A stretch of 64,000 bases of DNA from Candidatus Accumulibacter appositus (GCA_000585055.1 JEMX01000078.1:1-64000); one strand, 5' to 3'; positions 35,157 through 43,985 are shown, counted from the first letter of the stretch. Notes: generated by a model not told the origin, from the letters alone. Numbers and translations are program-made.

Positions 35157-36128
35157 ATGAGAAAACCCTTCCTCAACGTGCTCCAGCGCTGGCTGGCAAC
35201 GGTTTTTCTGCGCCCGGCTCCTCTGCTGACCGCTGCTCTGGTGATTCTCCTGGGTGCTCAGCCTGGCCGGGCAAGCGCGGCCGAGTTGCTGCCGGTGGTC
35301 GCCAGTTTCAGCATTCTCGGTGACCTGACGCAGCGGGTCGGTGGCGAGCATGTGCAGGTGTATACCCTGGTCGGGCCGCTGGCGGACGCGCACGTGTACC
35401 AGCCGACTCCGGCCGACGTGAAGAAGCTCGCGCGCGCACGGCTGGTGGTCGTCAATGGCCTCGGTTTCGAAGGCTGGATCGATCGCCTGATAATGTCCTC
35501 CGGCTATCGCGGGCTGATCGTGGTTGCCAGCAAGGGCGTCAATGTACTTCAGAAAGAAGCGGCACATACCGGCAAGCATCGCAGCCACGATCACCCGGCC
35601 GATGTCGACCCGCACGCCTGGCAGGATCTGGCTCAGGCGCGCTACTACGTCGACAATATTGCTGCCGCACTGGCGCAGGTGGATCCGGCAAACAAGGTGA
35701 GCTATCAGGCCAACGCCGCCGCTCTGAGGCGAGAGATCGACGTGCTTGACAGCGAGATCCGCAGCAGCCTCAGCAAGCTTCCTGTCGAACGGCGCGTGGT
35801 GGTCAGCTCACACGACGCTTTTGGCTATTTTGCCCGTGCCTATGGAATTCGTTTCCTAGCGCCCGTGGGGCTCAGCACTGATGCGCAACCTTCAGCGGCC
35901 GCCGTCGGCGGGATCATCCGGCAGATCCGCCGCGAAAAGATCCCGGCAATGTTCATCGAGAACGTCAGCGACGCACGCTTGCTCGAACGCATCAGCGCTG
36001 AATCAGGGGCGCGCATTGGCGGCGTCCTGTACTCCGATTCCTTGGCCGCTCCCGGGACGGCAGCCGACAGCTATCTCGGCATGATGCGTGCGAACGCGAA
36101 GACCCTCGCCACGGCACTGGCCGACTGA
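35157..36128 (+). CDS. Metal ABC transporter substrate-binding protein (ZnuA/MntC-like)
   Basis: 323 aa from the ATG at 35157. A signal sequence with a long N-region ends near RASAAELLPVVASFSILGDL. Cluster A-I features: the first metal His in ADAHVYQPTPADVKKL, a short His-rich loop (HTGKHRSHDHPADVDPHAW), and HDAFGYFARAYGIRFLAP and FIENVSDARLLERIS. The short His loop is found in zinc and manganese receptors, so the metal cannot be decided. The PHO box lies 62 bp after its stop. Confidence 0.87.
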   Translation: MRKPFLNVLQRWLATVFLRPAPLLTAALVILLGAQPGRASAAELLPVVASFSILGDLTQRVGGEHVQVYTLVGPLADAHVYQPTPADVKKLARARLVVVNGLGFEGWIDRLIMSSGYRGLIVVASKGVNVLQKEAAHTGKHRSHDHPADVDPHAWQDLAQARYYVDNIAAALAQVDPANKVSYQANAAALRREIDVLDSEIRSSLSKLPVERRVVVSSHDAFGYFARAYGIRFLAPVGLSTDAQPSAAAVGGIIRQIRREKIPAMFIENVSDARLLERISAESGARIGGVLYSDSLAAPGTAADSYLGMMRANAKTLATALAD

Positions 36129-36190
36129 CGGTCGCCGCTACCGCCGGCAGTTGCGGCCTTGTGCCCCTGCTGGCGGCTGCGCGTCGCGCA

Positions 36191-36208
36191 CTGTCATCAA
36201 TCTGTCAC
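36191..36208 (+). promoter_or_regulatory. PHO box (PhoB-binding site)
   Basis: CTGTCAT at 36191-36197, CAAT, CTGTCAC at 36202-36208: two direct half-sites with 11 bp period, matching the E. coli consensus almost fully. It is oriented toward the 36335 gene, 126 bp upstream of its start. A weak CATTCT at 36219-36224 could be the -10, as is usual for PhoB-activated promoters. Confidence 0.75.
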
Positions 36209-36334
36209 AAAAGCAGCGCATTCTCCCCCCCGTCGTTACAAAGAATTACCCGAGTCGGTCGGCCGAAACGCATCAGTGAATCAAGCTGCGCGACCTTCCG
36301 GCGGGTGTTCCGTAAGTTGCCAGGGGGAATCTTG

Positions 36335-36679
36335 ATGTCGTCAGCAGCCACTCTTTCCAGTGCCGAAGCGATTCTCGCTGCGGCCAAGGAACTCAAACTC
36401 AGAAGACTTGCCTCGATGCCGGCGCCAGAACCGCCTGCTAAAGCCAAGAAAGCGCGCAAGCCCACACAGACCGTTCGCTGTCGCCTGCGAATTCCACACA
36501 GCGAATACCGGCAACTCATCAAGCTCAAGAAGCGCCTGGCCAGCCGCGGGGTTCCCAGCAAGAAGGGAGAGCTTTTTCGCGCCGGCCTGCTGCTGCTCGG
36601 CCATGTCGACCTGATCGACCTCAAGGTCGCGATTCGCAATGTCATTGCGCCGGAAGCGCGGCTTTACAAGGTGAAGTAG
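36335..36679 (+). CDS. Small basic protein of unknown function, ribbon-helix-helix-like, behind a PHO box
   Basis: 114 aa from the ATG at 36335, with CAGGGGGAATCTT as ribosome-binding site. An N-terminal helix (SSAEAILAAAKELKLRRL) is followed by a Pro/Lys/Ala linker (PAPEPPAKAKKARKP). The segment TVRCRLRIPHSEYRQLIKLK and the following helices could form a strand-helix-helix DNA-binding fold. The protein is strongly basic. No known family was recognised. The PHO box and PhoX nearby suggest expression under phosphate limitation. A longer frame from 36161 would cross the PHO box and is rejected. Confidence 0.65.
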   Translation: MSSAATLSSAEAILAAAKELKLRRLASMPAPEPPAKAKKARKPTQTVRCRLRIPHSEYRQLIKLKKRLASRGVPSKKGELFRAGLLLLGHVDLIDLKVAIRNVIAPEARLYKVK

Positions 36680-36717
36680 CTCGCGCCCCTTTGATTTACT
36701 GTGCCCAGGTGAAAAAA

Positions 36718-37059
36718 ATGAACAAGGAAGTTGTTGCAACATCGTCGACATTTGCCAAAGAACGCAAGCGGGTGGCCCGGGTGGCCAAGGCGGCGCGTGG
36801 GAAGAGTTCTGGTGGCGCAGGTGATGCCAATCAGCCTGTAGAAATCGCGCCAGGTGTCTCCAGCAAGGCGAAAGTTCGCCAACCGGGCCGGCGCGGCCCG
36901 CAGAAGCTGCCGACCAAGGTGGCGGTGACCGTACGCTATAGCCCGGAAGTCCTTGATTACTTCAAAGCCAGTGGCGATGGTTGGCAGACGCGCATGAACG
37001 ACGTCCTGCGGCGCCATGTTGAAGAGGAGAAGCGGCACGAGCAGCATCGCGCCGCGTAA
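36718..37059 (+). CDS. BrnA-antitoxin-like basic protein without BrnT partner
   Basis: 113 aa. The N-terminal half is Lys/Arg/Gly-rich (FAKERKRVARVAKAARGKSS) and probably disordered. The C-terminal part VAVTVRYSPEVLDYFKASGD, then GWQTRMNDVLRRHV, matches the BrnA ribbon-helix-helix domain. BrnA normally follows its toxin brnT; the gene upstream is instead the basic protein at 36335, which is not BrnT. It may be a DNA-binding regulator rather than an antitoxin. Confidence 0.7.
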   Translation: MNKEVVATSSTFAKERKRVARVAKAARGKSSGGAGDANQPVEIAPGVSSKAKVRQPGRRGPQKLPTKVAVTVRYSPEVLDYFKASGDGWQTRMNDVLRRHVEEEKRHEQHRAA

Positions 37060-37180
37060 GACGAGCTGCCAGCGAAAGGTTTGCGCCGATCCGGGAGGCG
37101 CAGGTTTCAACAGGCGATGGTGGCGCGGCGGCTCACTGAGCGATAATCCTTTTTTCGTCAGATTCGGATGGACGCAAGCG

Positions 37181-39103
37181 ATGGACGACAAGGACCTGCT
37201 CAGCAACGACGGCGCGAACCCGCACTTCGCGCAGCTTCTCACGGCGCTTTCGGCCACCGCCACTACGCGCCGGCGCTTGCTGCAGGCCGGTCTGGGTAGT
37301 GCCGCACTGTCCTTCTTCGGTCTTCCGGCGCTGGCTGGGCCGACGGGCCGGGCGGGAATCGGTTTTGCGCCGATCAGCATCTCGAGCGACGATGTCGTGC
37401 GCGTTCCCGATGGCTACATCGTGCAGCTGCTCTACGCCTGGGGTGACCCGATCGCGGACGGACCGGCGTTCCGCGCCGATGCGGGCAACAGCGCCGGCGA
37501 GCAGGCCGAGCAGGCCGGGATGCATCATGACGGCATGCACTTCTTTCCCTGGCTGGTAGACGGCAAGCCGTCGTCGACCCACGGCCTGCTGTGCATCAAT
37601 CACGAATACACCGACGATGGCCTTCTGCATCCCGACGGGATGGTCGACTGGAGTCACGACAAGACGCGCAAGTCGCAGAACGCGCATGGCGTTTCGGTGA
37701 TCGAGGTGGAGCTTCGGGAGAGTGGCGGCGTCCTGCGCTGGCAGCTCTTGCGACCGTCGCCGTACGCCCGTCGGATAACTGCGCGTACGCCGATACGCAT
37801 CGCCGGTCCGGCGGCCGGCACGCCAGATATGCGCACCCGCGACGACCGGCGTGGCAACGTCGTCTTCGGGACGCTGGCCAATTGCGCGATGGGGCACACG
37901 CCGTGGGGCACCTACCTCACCTGTGAAGAGAACTTCAACAGCTATTTCAACGGTCTTGTCGAGCCGACGGCCGATCAGAAGCGTTATGGCATCCGCGCCA
38001 ACGGCGCCGGCTTTCGCTGGCACGAGCACGACAGTCGTTTCGATGTCGCCACGGAAGCCAACGAAGCCAATCGTTTCGGCTGGGTCGTCGAAATCGACCC
38101 CTGGCAGCCTGCGCAGGCCCCGGTCAAGCGCACCGCCCTGGGTCGCTTCAAGCACGAATGTGCCACCGTAACGCTGGCCAGCGACGGCCGGGTGGTGGTG
38201 TACATGAGCGACGATGAAGCTTTCGAGTACCTTTACAAGTTCGTGTCGAGCGATCGATTCAAGGCCAGCGAAGCGGCTGCTGGCGGCCGCCTGCTCGACG
38301 ACGGGACGCTGTACGTGGCGCGCTTCGACGGCGATGGCAAAGGTCGCTGGATCGCCTTGCAGTACGGGCAGAATGGGCTCGACCCAGGCAATGGCTTTGC
38401 CGATCAGGCCGACATCCTGATCCGCACCCGCCAGGCCGCCGATCTCGTTGGCGCAACGAAGATGGACCGCCCGGAGTGGCTGGCCGTCGATCCGCAGAAT
38501 GGCGAGGTCTATTGCACGCTGACCAACAACCGCAAGCGCCTGGTCGCCGACGCCGCCAATCCGCGCGCGGAGAATGCTTTCGGACACATCATTCGCTGGC
38601 GCGAGGAGCAGGCGGATGCGGCGGCCGGTGTCTTTGACTGGGATGTTTTCGTGCTCTGTGGCGACCCCGAGAATGCCGACGCGGCCAGGCGCGGCAACAT
38701 CAAGGGCGATGCTTTCGCCAGCCCGGACGGCCTGTGGTTTGACCGCGACGGTCGGCTGTGGATCCAGACCGACGCTTCCGGCAGCGTCCTCAACCGTGGT
38801 GACTACCAGCGGCTGGGCAACAACCAAATGCTCGTCGCCGACATTGCCAGCGGCGAGATTCGCCGCTTCCTGACCGGACCGAAAGCCTGCGAGATTACCG
38901 GGATCAGCGCCACGCCCGATTCGCGCAGTCTGTTCATCAACGTCCAGCATCCCGGTGAAGCCGCTGGTGGGCGTTCGTCGCCGTCGGCGCCGCTGGCCGG
39001 GTCCGGATGGCCGGCCAACCAGTTCCCCGGTGTGACCGGCGGCCGGCCGCGTTCGGCGACGCTGGTGGTCCGGCGCGCCGATGGGGGTGTGGTCGGTAGC
39101 TGA
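37181..39103 (+). CDS. phoX: PhoX family alkaline phosphatase, Tat-exported
   Basis: PhoX enzymes release phosphate from organic esters in the periplasm using Fe and Ca ions. The ATG at 37181 gives 640 aa. A twin-arginine signal sits at residues ~29-52 (TTRRRLLQAGLGSAALSFFG), as expected for a protein folded before export. Family regions include LLCINHEYTDDGLLHPDG, NCAMGHTPWGTYLTCEENFN, RFKHECATVTLASDGRVVVY, MDRPEWLAVDPQNGEVYCTL and SPDGLWFDRDGRLWIQTD. The gene follows two Pho-linked small genes and ends convergently with the ECF sigma gene. Whether the PHO box 1 kb upstream also reads into phoX is open. Confidence 0.9.
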   Translation: MDDKDLLSNDGANPHFAQLLTALSATATTRRRLLQAGLGSAALSFFGLPALAGPTGRAGIGFAPISISSDDVVRVPDGYIVQLLYAWGDPIADGPAFRADAGNSAGEQAEQAGMHHDGMHFFPWLVDGKPSSTHGLLCINHEYTDDGLLHPDGMVDWSHDKTRKSQNAHGVSVIEVELRESGGVLRWQLLRPSPYARRITARTPIRIAGPAAGTPDMRTRDDRRGNVVFGTLANCAMGHTPWGTYLTCEENFNSYFNGLVEPTADQKRYGIRANGAGFRWHEHDSRFDVATEANEANRFGWVVEIDPWQPAQAPVKRTALGRFKHECATVTLASDGRVVVYMSDDEAFEYLYKFVSSDRFKASEAAAGGRLLDDGTLYVARFDGDGKGRWIALQYGQNGLDPGNGFADQADILIRTRQAADLVGATKMDRPEWLAVDPQNGEVYCTLTNNRKRLVADAANPRAENAFGHIIRWREEQADAAAGVFDWDVFVLCGDPENADAARRGNIKGDAFASPDGLWFDRDGRLWIQTDASGSVLNRGDYQRLGNNQMLVADIASGEIRRFLTGPKACEITGISATPDSRSLFINVQHPGEAAGGRSSPSAPLAGSGWPANQFPGVTGGRPRSATLVVRRADGGVVGS

Positions 39104-39195
39104 AGCGCCGATCGCTGCCTGCCGCGGCGCTGCGCGCATTCGCCGGTTTGGCTAGTGGGCGCTTGTTGGTCGCTTGTTGGTCCGTTCCAGGTCGT

Positions 39196-39846
39196 TCATT
39201 GACCGTCTCGTGCGCCGCTGCCGAACCACTTTTGTTCGAGGCATAGCCGTAGTCCCATGCGTGCGCGATGCAGCACCACCCAGCAGTTGCTGGTGCTCAT
39301 CGACAGTTCCTGGCAGATTTCGCTGGTCTCCAGGCCGAGTATTTCGCGCATCATGAAGACGCGCGCGGTGGCCGGCGGCAGGCGTTGCAGGCAGGCATCG
39401 AAGACTGCCCAGAAACTGCTGTTTTCGAGAGTCTTTTCCGGATTTCCCCAGTCCGAAGGCCGTGCATCACGCTGCCAGTGGCCATTGCTCTTGAACAGCG
39501 GGTCGAAATCGGCGTCGTCGATTTCCTGCTCGACGGCTTCGTGGATCGGCTCGCGAACCCGCCGCCGGATGATGTCGACGATCTTGTTGCGCAAGATCGA
39601 GAACACCCAGGTCTTCAGCTTGGCGCGCTCGGCAAAGCGCGCAGCGCCCTGCAGCGCGGCAAGCATGGTTTCCTGCACGGCATCCTCGGCGCTCGCCGGA
39701 TCACGCAACTGCAGGACCGCAAAGCGCAGCATGTCACGGCGAAAGCTGGCTAGCTCCGTGGCCATCGTCTCGGCAGCGGCGGAGAGCGCCGGGCCGTTGG
39801 CGTCCGGCGACGTGTGTTCCTTGCAGTCGCGATCCTTGCTGTTCAT
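39196..39846 (-). CDS. ECF-type RNA polymerase sigma factor
   Basis: 216 aa. Region 2 has MLRFAVLQLRDPASAEDAVQ and AKLKTWVFSILRNKIVDIIR; region 4 has ARVFMMREILGLETSEICQE and the helix LSMSTSNCWVVLHRARMGLR. A linker with an acidic DDADFDP patch lies between. No anti-sigma gene follows within the 92 bp before the convergent phoX end, so the regulator is elsewhere or missing. Confidence 0.9.
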   Translation of the reverse strand: MNSKDRDCKEHTSPDANGPALSAAAETMATELASFRRDMLRFAVLQLRDPASAEDAVQETMLAALQGAARFAERAKLKTWVFSILRNKIVDIIRRRVREPIHEAVEQEIDDADFDPLFKSNGHWQRDARPSDWGNPEKTLENSSFWAVFDACLQRLPPATARVFMMREILGLETSEICQELSMSTSNCWVVLHRARMGLRLCLEQKWFGSGARDGQ

Positions 39847-40110
39847 CGGCTTCGGCTATCGGGGGAGGGCAGGTCGCCGGGTTCGGCGACTGGCAGTTTA
39901 TACGCAAGCGCGCAGCGGCGATAGGCGCTTAGATGCCTTGGCGTGCTCCGGGTGTCGTGCTGCGGGATTGTTTCCGAGTACTAAGCATCCGCCCGCACGC
40001 TTCCCGGGGGCGCTGTCGGACGACCGAGGAGCATGACATGCAAAAAACCGGTTCGCCCTGCCGAAATGACCTAAGATAATCGGCCCCGAAAGCACAATAA
40101 GGAGACAGCG

Positions 40111-41229
40111 ATGCACATTGGCGTACCCAAGGAGATAAAAAACCACGAATACCGTGTCGGCCTGACCCCGTCATCGGTTCGCGAGATGGTCGCGCACGGT
40201 CATGCGGTGAGCGTTGAAACCGGCGCTGGGGCGGGCATCGGCGCCGCTGACGCGGTCTACGAGAAGGCCGGAGCGACGATTGCCGCGACGGCCGCGGAGA
40301 TCTTTGCCAAGGCCGAAATGATCATCAAGGTCAAGGAGCCGCAGGCCGGCGAGCGCGGCATGCTGCGCGAAGGGCAGATCCTCTACACTTACCTGCATCT
40401 CGCGCCCGATCCCGCGCAGTGCGCCGATCTGGTCAGCAGTGGCGCCGTCTGCATTGCCTACGAAACAGTCACCCAGCCGGGCGGCGGCCTGCCCTTGCTG
40501 GCGCCGATGTCGGAAGTCGCCGGCCGCCTGTCGATCCAGGCCGGCGCCTACTGCCTCGAAAAGGCGCACGGCGGGATGGGCATCCTGCTCGGCGGTGTTG
40601 CCGGCGTGCCATCGGCGAAGATCGTCATCCTCGGCGCCGGTGTCGTCGGCTCGAACGCCGCACAGATTGCCGTCGGCACTGGCGCACAGGTGGTGGTCAT
40701 CGACCGTAGCCTCGATGTCCTGCGGCGCCTCGATCGGCAGCTCGGTGCGCGTGTGATCACCGTCTTTTCGAACCGCGACAACGTCGAGCAGCACGTGCTG
40801 AACGCCGATCTCGTGATCGGTGGCGTGCTCATCCCGGGTGCCGCGGCACCGAAGCTGATCACTCGCGATTTGGTCAATGAGATGCGGCCCGGATCGGTGA
40901 TCGTCGACGTGGCCATCGACCAGGGGGGCTGCTGCGAGACCGCCAAAGCGACGACGCACGCCGATCCGACCTACGTCGTCGGCGATGTGGTGCACTACTG
41001 CGTTGCCAACATGCCGGGTGGCGTTCCGAACACCTCCACCTACGCGCTCAACAACGCGACCCTGCCGTTTGCGTTGCAGATCGCCGACAAGGGCTGGCGG
41101 CAGGCGCTGCAGGATAACGAGCACCTGCGCAATGGTCTCAACGTCGCTTTCGGCAAGGTCACCTGCCGTGAAGTCGCCGACGACCTCAAGTACGAGTATC
41201 ACGACGCGCTATCGGTGATAACAGGCTGA
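40111..41229 (+). CDS. ald: Alanine dehydrogenase
   Basis: Reversible NAD-dependent deamination of L-alanine to pyruvate. The 372 aa length is normal. [20 protein letters not shown] is the family start. The nucleotide-binding fold has [20 protein letters not shown], and the active site includes Lys in [12 protein letters not shown] and His in [29 protein letters not shown] is typical. Ribosome-binding site AAGGAGACAGCG. It is probably a single-gene unit. Confidence 0.94.
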   Translation: MHIGVPKEIKNHEYRVGLTPSSVREMVAHGHAVSVETGAGAGIGAADAVYEKAGATIAATAAEIFAKAEMIIKVKEPQAGERGMLREGQILYTYLHLAPDPAQCADLVSSGAVCIAYETVTQPGGGLPLLAPMSEVAGRLSIQAGAYCLEKAHGGMGILLGGVAGVPSAKIVILGAGVVGSNAAQIAVGTGAQVVVIDRSLDVLRRLDRQLGARVITVFSNRDNVEQHVLNADLVIGGVLIPGAAAPKLITRDLVNEMRPGSVIVDVAIDQGGCCETAKATTHADPTYVVGDVVHYCVANMPGGVPNTSTYALNNATLPFALQIADKGWRQALQDNEHLRNGLNVAFGKVTCREVADDLKYEYHDALSVITG

Positions 41230-41318
41230 GGAGGCTCGAGCAGCGGGTCGACTGAACAGGGCAGCGGGGTACGAGCGTGCCTCGCTGCCCTTTTTGCCAT
41301 TTGCAGGAGTCGAGCCAG

Positions 41319-42116
41319 TTACAGCCGCCCGGCCTCCAGAAAACTGAAGTAGCCGCTTCGGTTGAAGATGATGTGATCGAGCAAGGGCACGCCGATGATG
41401 CTGCCGGCGGCCTTGAGCTGCTTGGTCACCTCAATATCGGCTGGCGAGGGATCGAGTCCGCCGGTGGGATGGTTGTGCGCGACGATGATCGCTGCGGCGC
41501 GGTCTACCAGGGCGTCCGCGAAGACCTCGCGCGGATGAACCGGCGTTCGATCGATCAGGCCGATCGAGATGACCCGGATGTTGAGAATCTCGTTGGCCCC
41601 GTTGATGCTGGCACAGAGGAAATGCTCCTGCTTGCGGTCGGCGTAATGTCGTACATGCGGGAGGATGTCGGCGGACGTTGTGATCCGCGAGCCCTCGGGT
41701 TTGATGCGGCGGCGCGCAAACTCGACGGCAGCTAGGATCAGCGCGGCCTTGGCGTCACCGACGCCCGGGTAATGGGTGAGATCCTCGTGCCGAAGCTGCA
41801 GCGGCCGAGTATTTCGTCGATCATCTCCCCGACCGAGACTTTCCTCAGTGGCGGTGGTACCCCCTTTTTCCCGCCGCCGCGCTCTCGGCAGATCGCGGAA
41901 GACTTCTTCGCGCGCATCGCCGGAGCAATCGTTGGCCAGTGTCGGGAGCTGCCCGGCCTGCGTCGCCTGCAGGAAGGCCCAGGGCTGGCCTTCGGCGATG
42001 CAGTGCTCGCTGTCGCTGATTTCCGCCTGTTCCAGTACGCCGTAGCCGTGCACGCGCACCAGGAAATCGGCGATGGGTTGCTGGAAACTCAGTTCCGGCG
42101 TTCTCGCGCGTGCCAT
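41319..42116 (-). pseudogene. Chimeric remnant: HsdR N-terminus joined to RadC C-terminal domain
   Basis: One 265 aa frame made of two unrelated pieces. Residues 1-77 (MARARTPELSFQQPIADFLV, RVHGYGVLEQAEISDSEHCI) match the start of a type I restriction endonuclease R subunit. Residues ~111-265 (41319-41786) match RadC, from its helix-hairpin-helix (EDLTHYPGVGDAKAALI) to the JAMM metal motif AHNHPTGGLDPSPAD and the end FNRSGYFSFLEAGRL. The ~33 residues between are Arg/Thr-rich and look like read-through of a junction. The R subunit's helicase and nuclease parts are gone, and so is the RadC N-terminal half. The RadC JAMM site itself is intact. The frame starts 8 bp after the DUF4276 stop. Confidence 0.75.
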
Positions 42117-42124
42117 GGCGGCAT

Positions 42125-42676
42125 TCAGCCGGGGCGGGACTCGAGGCGTTCGAGCCATTGGCGGAAATGCGGACACTGCTCGCGGATTGCCTGCAAGCGC
42201 GGCGCCAGGTCGTGGCGCCGGATACCCGCGGCGAAGCGGGTGCAGTCGCGGGACAGAAGCCCCTCGAACTCGTGCATCGTCACGTAGGGCACGAAGCGCG
42301 CCGCAATGGAAGCGAAGCCCGACTGTGTCCCGATGTCGGCCATCAAGGGGTGCTGTACCGTGCCCGCCTTGCGGGCGAACGGCAGCCTGGCCGCCTCGGA
42401 TCGCCCCGTCCATGCCTTCTCGCCTGTTTGCGGTAGCCGGTAGTAGTCGACCATCGTCGTCGCCAGGCAGCCGGAATCCTCCTTGAGGTGGTTGAGAATG
42501 TCCTTGCGAACCCCACTCCAGCCACGGATTCCGCCGCGCCGGTCGCGTTGCCGCGCGTTGCCAAGCAGGCGAGCGCTGACTTTCCCATAGCCGTACGTGT
42601 AGAGGTGAGGAGCAAGAACCTCATTGACGAAGCTTTCCTCCGTTTCGCCTTCGACGTGAATGAGCAGCCGGGTCAT
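42125..42676 (-). CDS. DUF4276 family protein, partner of the upstream AAA ATPase
   Basis: 183 aa from the ATG at 42676, which lies 4 bp after the ATPase stop. The sequence MTRLLIHVEGETEESFVNEV has the acidic GETEE motif near the N-terminus that marks DUF4276 proteins, which are commonly paired with SMC/OLD-like AAA ATPases in restriction and defence loci. A later motif, PYVTMHEFEGLLS, is also typical. The activity of this family is not settled; a nuclease or TOPRIM-like role is often suspected. Confidence 0.8.
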   Translation of the reverse strand: MTRLLIHVEGETEESFVNEVLAPHLYTYGYGKVSARLLGNARQRDRRGGIRGWSGVRKDILNHLKEDSGCLATTMVDYYRLPQTGEKAWTGRSEAARLPFARKAGTVQHPLMADIGTQSGFASIAARFVPYVTMHEFEGLLSRDCTRFAAGIRRHDLAPRLQAIREQCPHFRQWLERLESRPG

Positions 42677-42680
42677 TCGC

Positions 42681-43784
42681 TCACTCCCCGCTCGGGCGGC
42701 CACCGAGTTCGTTCTTTTCCCAGAGCTGGCCGAGGCTGTAGTCCTCCAGCCAGCTTGCCAGCCGGGCCGATTCCAGGCGCGTGAATCGCGTTCCGCCGCC
42801 AACGCGGTCGGCGACCAGAACGTCCTCGGGCTGGAAGTGATCGAGCAGCAGGGGCGATTGCGTCGACAGAATGACCTGCGTCGTGACGGCGGCCTGTTTC
42901 ACCAGCGAGGCCAGCAGGGTGATCGCGTAGGGATGCAGGCCAAGCTCCGGTTCGTCGACCAGGATCAACGACGGGCGAATGCTGTCGGGTTGCAGGAACA
43001 GCGTCGCCAGCGCGATGAAGCGCAGCGTCCCGTCGGAGAGCGACGAAGCGTCAAAGTAGGCGTCGGAGCCCTTGTGCCGCCACTCCAGGCGGATCTTGTC
43101 CGGATTGAGCTGCTGCGGTTCGAGCACGAAGTCATCGAAGAACGGCGCAACGCGCTGAATCGTGCGGCGGATCAGGCTGTACGCGGTGTCGTGCTTCAGG
43201 CGCAGGACATAGAGGAAGGCGGCTAGGTTCGAGCCGTCAGGGCGCAGGTAGCGGTTGTCGTTGAGGTCCGCCGTCTTCTTTATCGGCGAAGTCGAACTGG
43301 TGTCGTGGAAGTGGTAGAGCCGCCAGCGATTCAGGTGCTGGCGTACGTACGCGCCCGTGCCCGATCGTTGCGCATCGCTGATGCCGGCTTCCATCCCGCG
43401 CGCGGCGAGATCTTCTGCATAGGTTGCGGGATGCCGCTTGTCCCAGAAGGAGACGGTTTCCGATGCCGGGTGAAGCTGGTCTGCCGCTGTCGGTTCCAGA
43501 GCGATGACGTATTCATTGACGCCGTCCTGGAAGGATGCGCGGATTTCCAGCTTCCCAGTTATCTTGGAACCGAAATGCAGGACCTTGTCGGCGCCACCTG
43601 CCTTGATCACATAGTCCTGCAGAAGCCCTTCGCGGATGGCGTGCAGGAAGGCAAAGACACCGATGAAATTCGACTTGCCCGATCCGTTCGGCCCGATGAC
43701 AACGTTGATCGCCCCGAGCTTGAGCTTCTCGATCGCGGCGATGCTCTTGAAGCCCTTGACGGTGATGGTGTCGACTTCAGGCAT
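42681..43784 (-). CDS. AAA family ATPase (SMC/OLD-like), DUF4276-associated
   Basis: 367 aa. The N-terminal part has ITVKGFKSIAAIEKLKLGAI and Walker A IGPNGSGKSNFIGVFAFL. Later come the signature-like SSLSDGTLRFIALATLFL, Walker B SLILVDEPELGLHP and the His-switch region VILSTQSPLLLDHFQPEDV. This layout is that of AAA_21/OLD-type ATPases. It forms a two-gene unit with DUF4276 inside the remains of a type I restriction locus, and both genes look intact. Confidence 0.85.
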   Translation of the reverse strand: MPEVDTITVKGFKSIAAIEKLKLGAINVVIGPNGSGKSNFIGVFAFLHAIREGLLQDYVIKAGGADKVLHFGSKITGKLEIRASFQDGVNEYVIALEPTAADQLHPASETVSFWDKRHPATYAEDLAARGMEAGISDAQRSGTGAYVRQHLNRWRLYHFHDTSSTSPIKKTADLNDNRYLRPDGSNLAAFLYVLRLKHDTAYSLIRRTIQRVAPFFDDFVLEPQQLNPDKIRLEWRHKGSDAYFDASSLSDGTLRFIALATLFLQPDSIRPSLILVDEPELGLHPYAITLLASLVKQAAVTTQVILSTQSPLLLDHFQPEDVLVADRVGGGTRFTRLESARLASWLEDYSLGQLWEKNELGGRPSGE

Positions 43785-43985
43785 GGGTCGGTTCCGGGCG
43801 CGCTTCCACCGGGACTCCAGCAGTTTGACTGTTGACTGCGCGCACGTCCGCCTCCGAAATACGCCGTTGGCCGGTGATGTATTAGTGGATTACAGCCTTC
43901 CGATACGCGATCAGCGTCTCCATCTGCTGATTAAAAGAACCTTGTTGGAGATGGAACCCTATCACTCGCCTTATGAAACGATGCG
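43777..43985 (-). pseudogene. C-terminal remnant of a type I restriction specificity subunit (HsdS-like)
   Basis: Upstream of the AAA gene the minus strand reads QQMETLIAYRKAVIH, a TAA stop (43882-43884), then YITGQRRISEADVRAVNSQ and a stop at 43777. This resembles the coiled-coil tail of HsdS proteins, where the stop position would hold an amino acid. It overlaps the ATPase start by 8 bp, as intact hsdS-ATPase pairs would. No DNA-recognition domain remains. The rest of the 43785-44113 gap holds nothing recognisable. Confidence 0.5.

Noticed and set aside
37133..39139. 668 aa minus-strand frame opposite phoX
   Set aside because: PhoX with its Tat signal is clear on the plus strand; the antisense product is low-complexity in style and unrecognised.
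39160..39181. 11 bp tandem repeat CGCTTGTTGGT x2
   Set aside because: Too short to belong to the 21-28 bp duplications, and it lies between convergent genes without effect.
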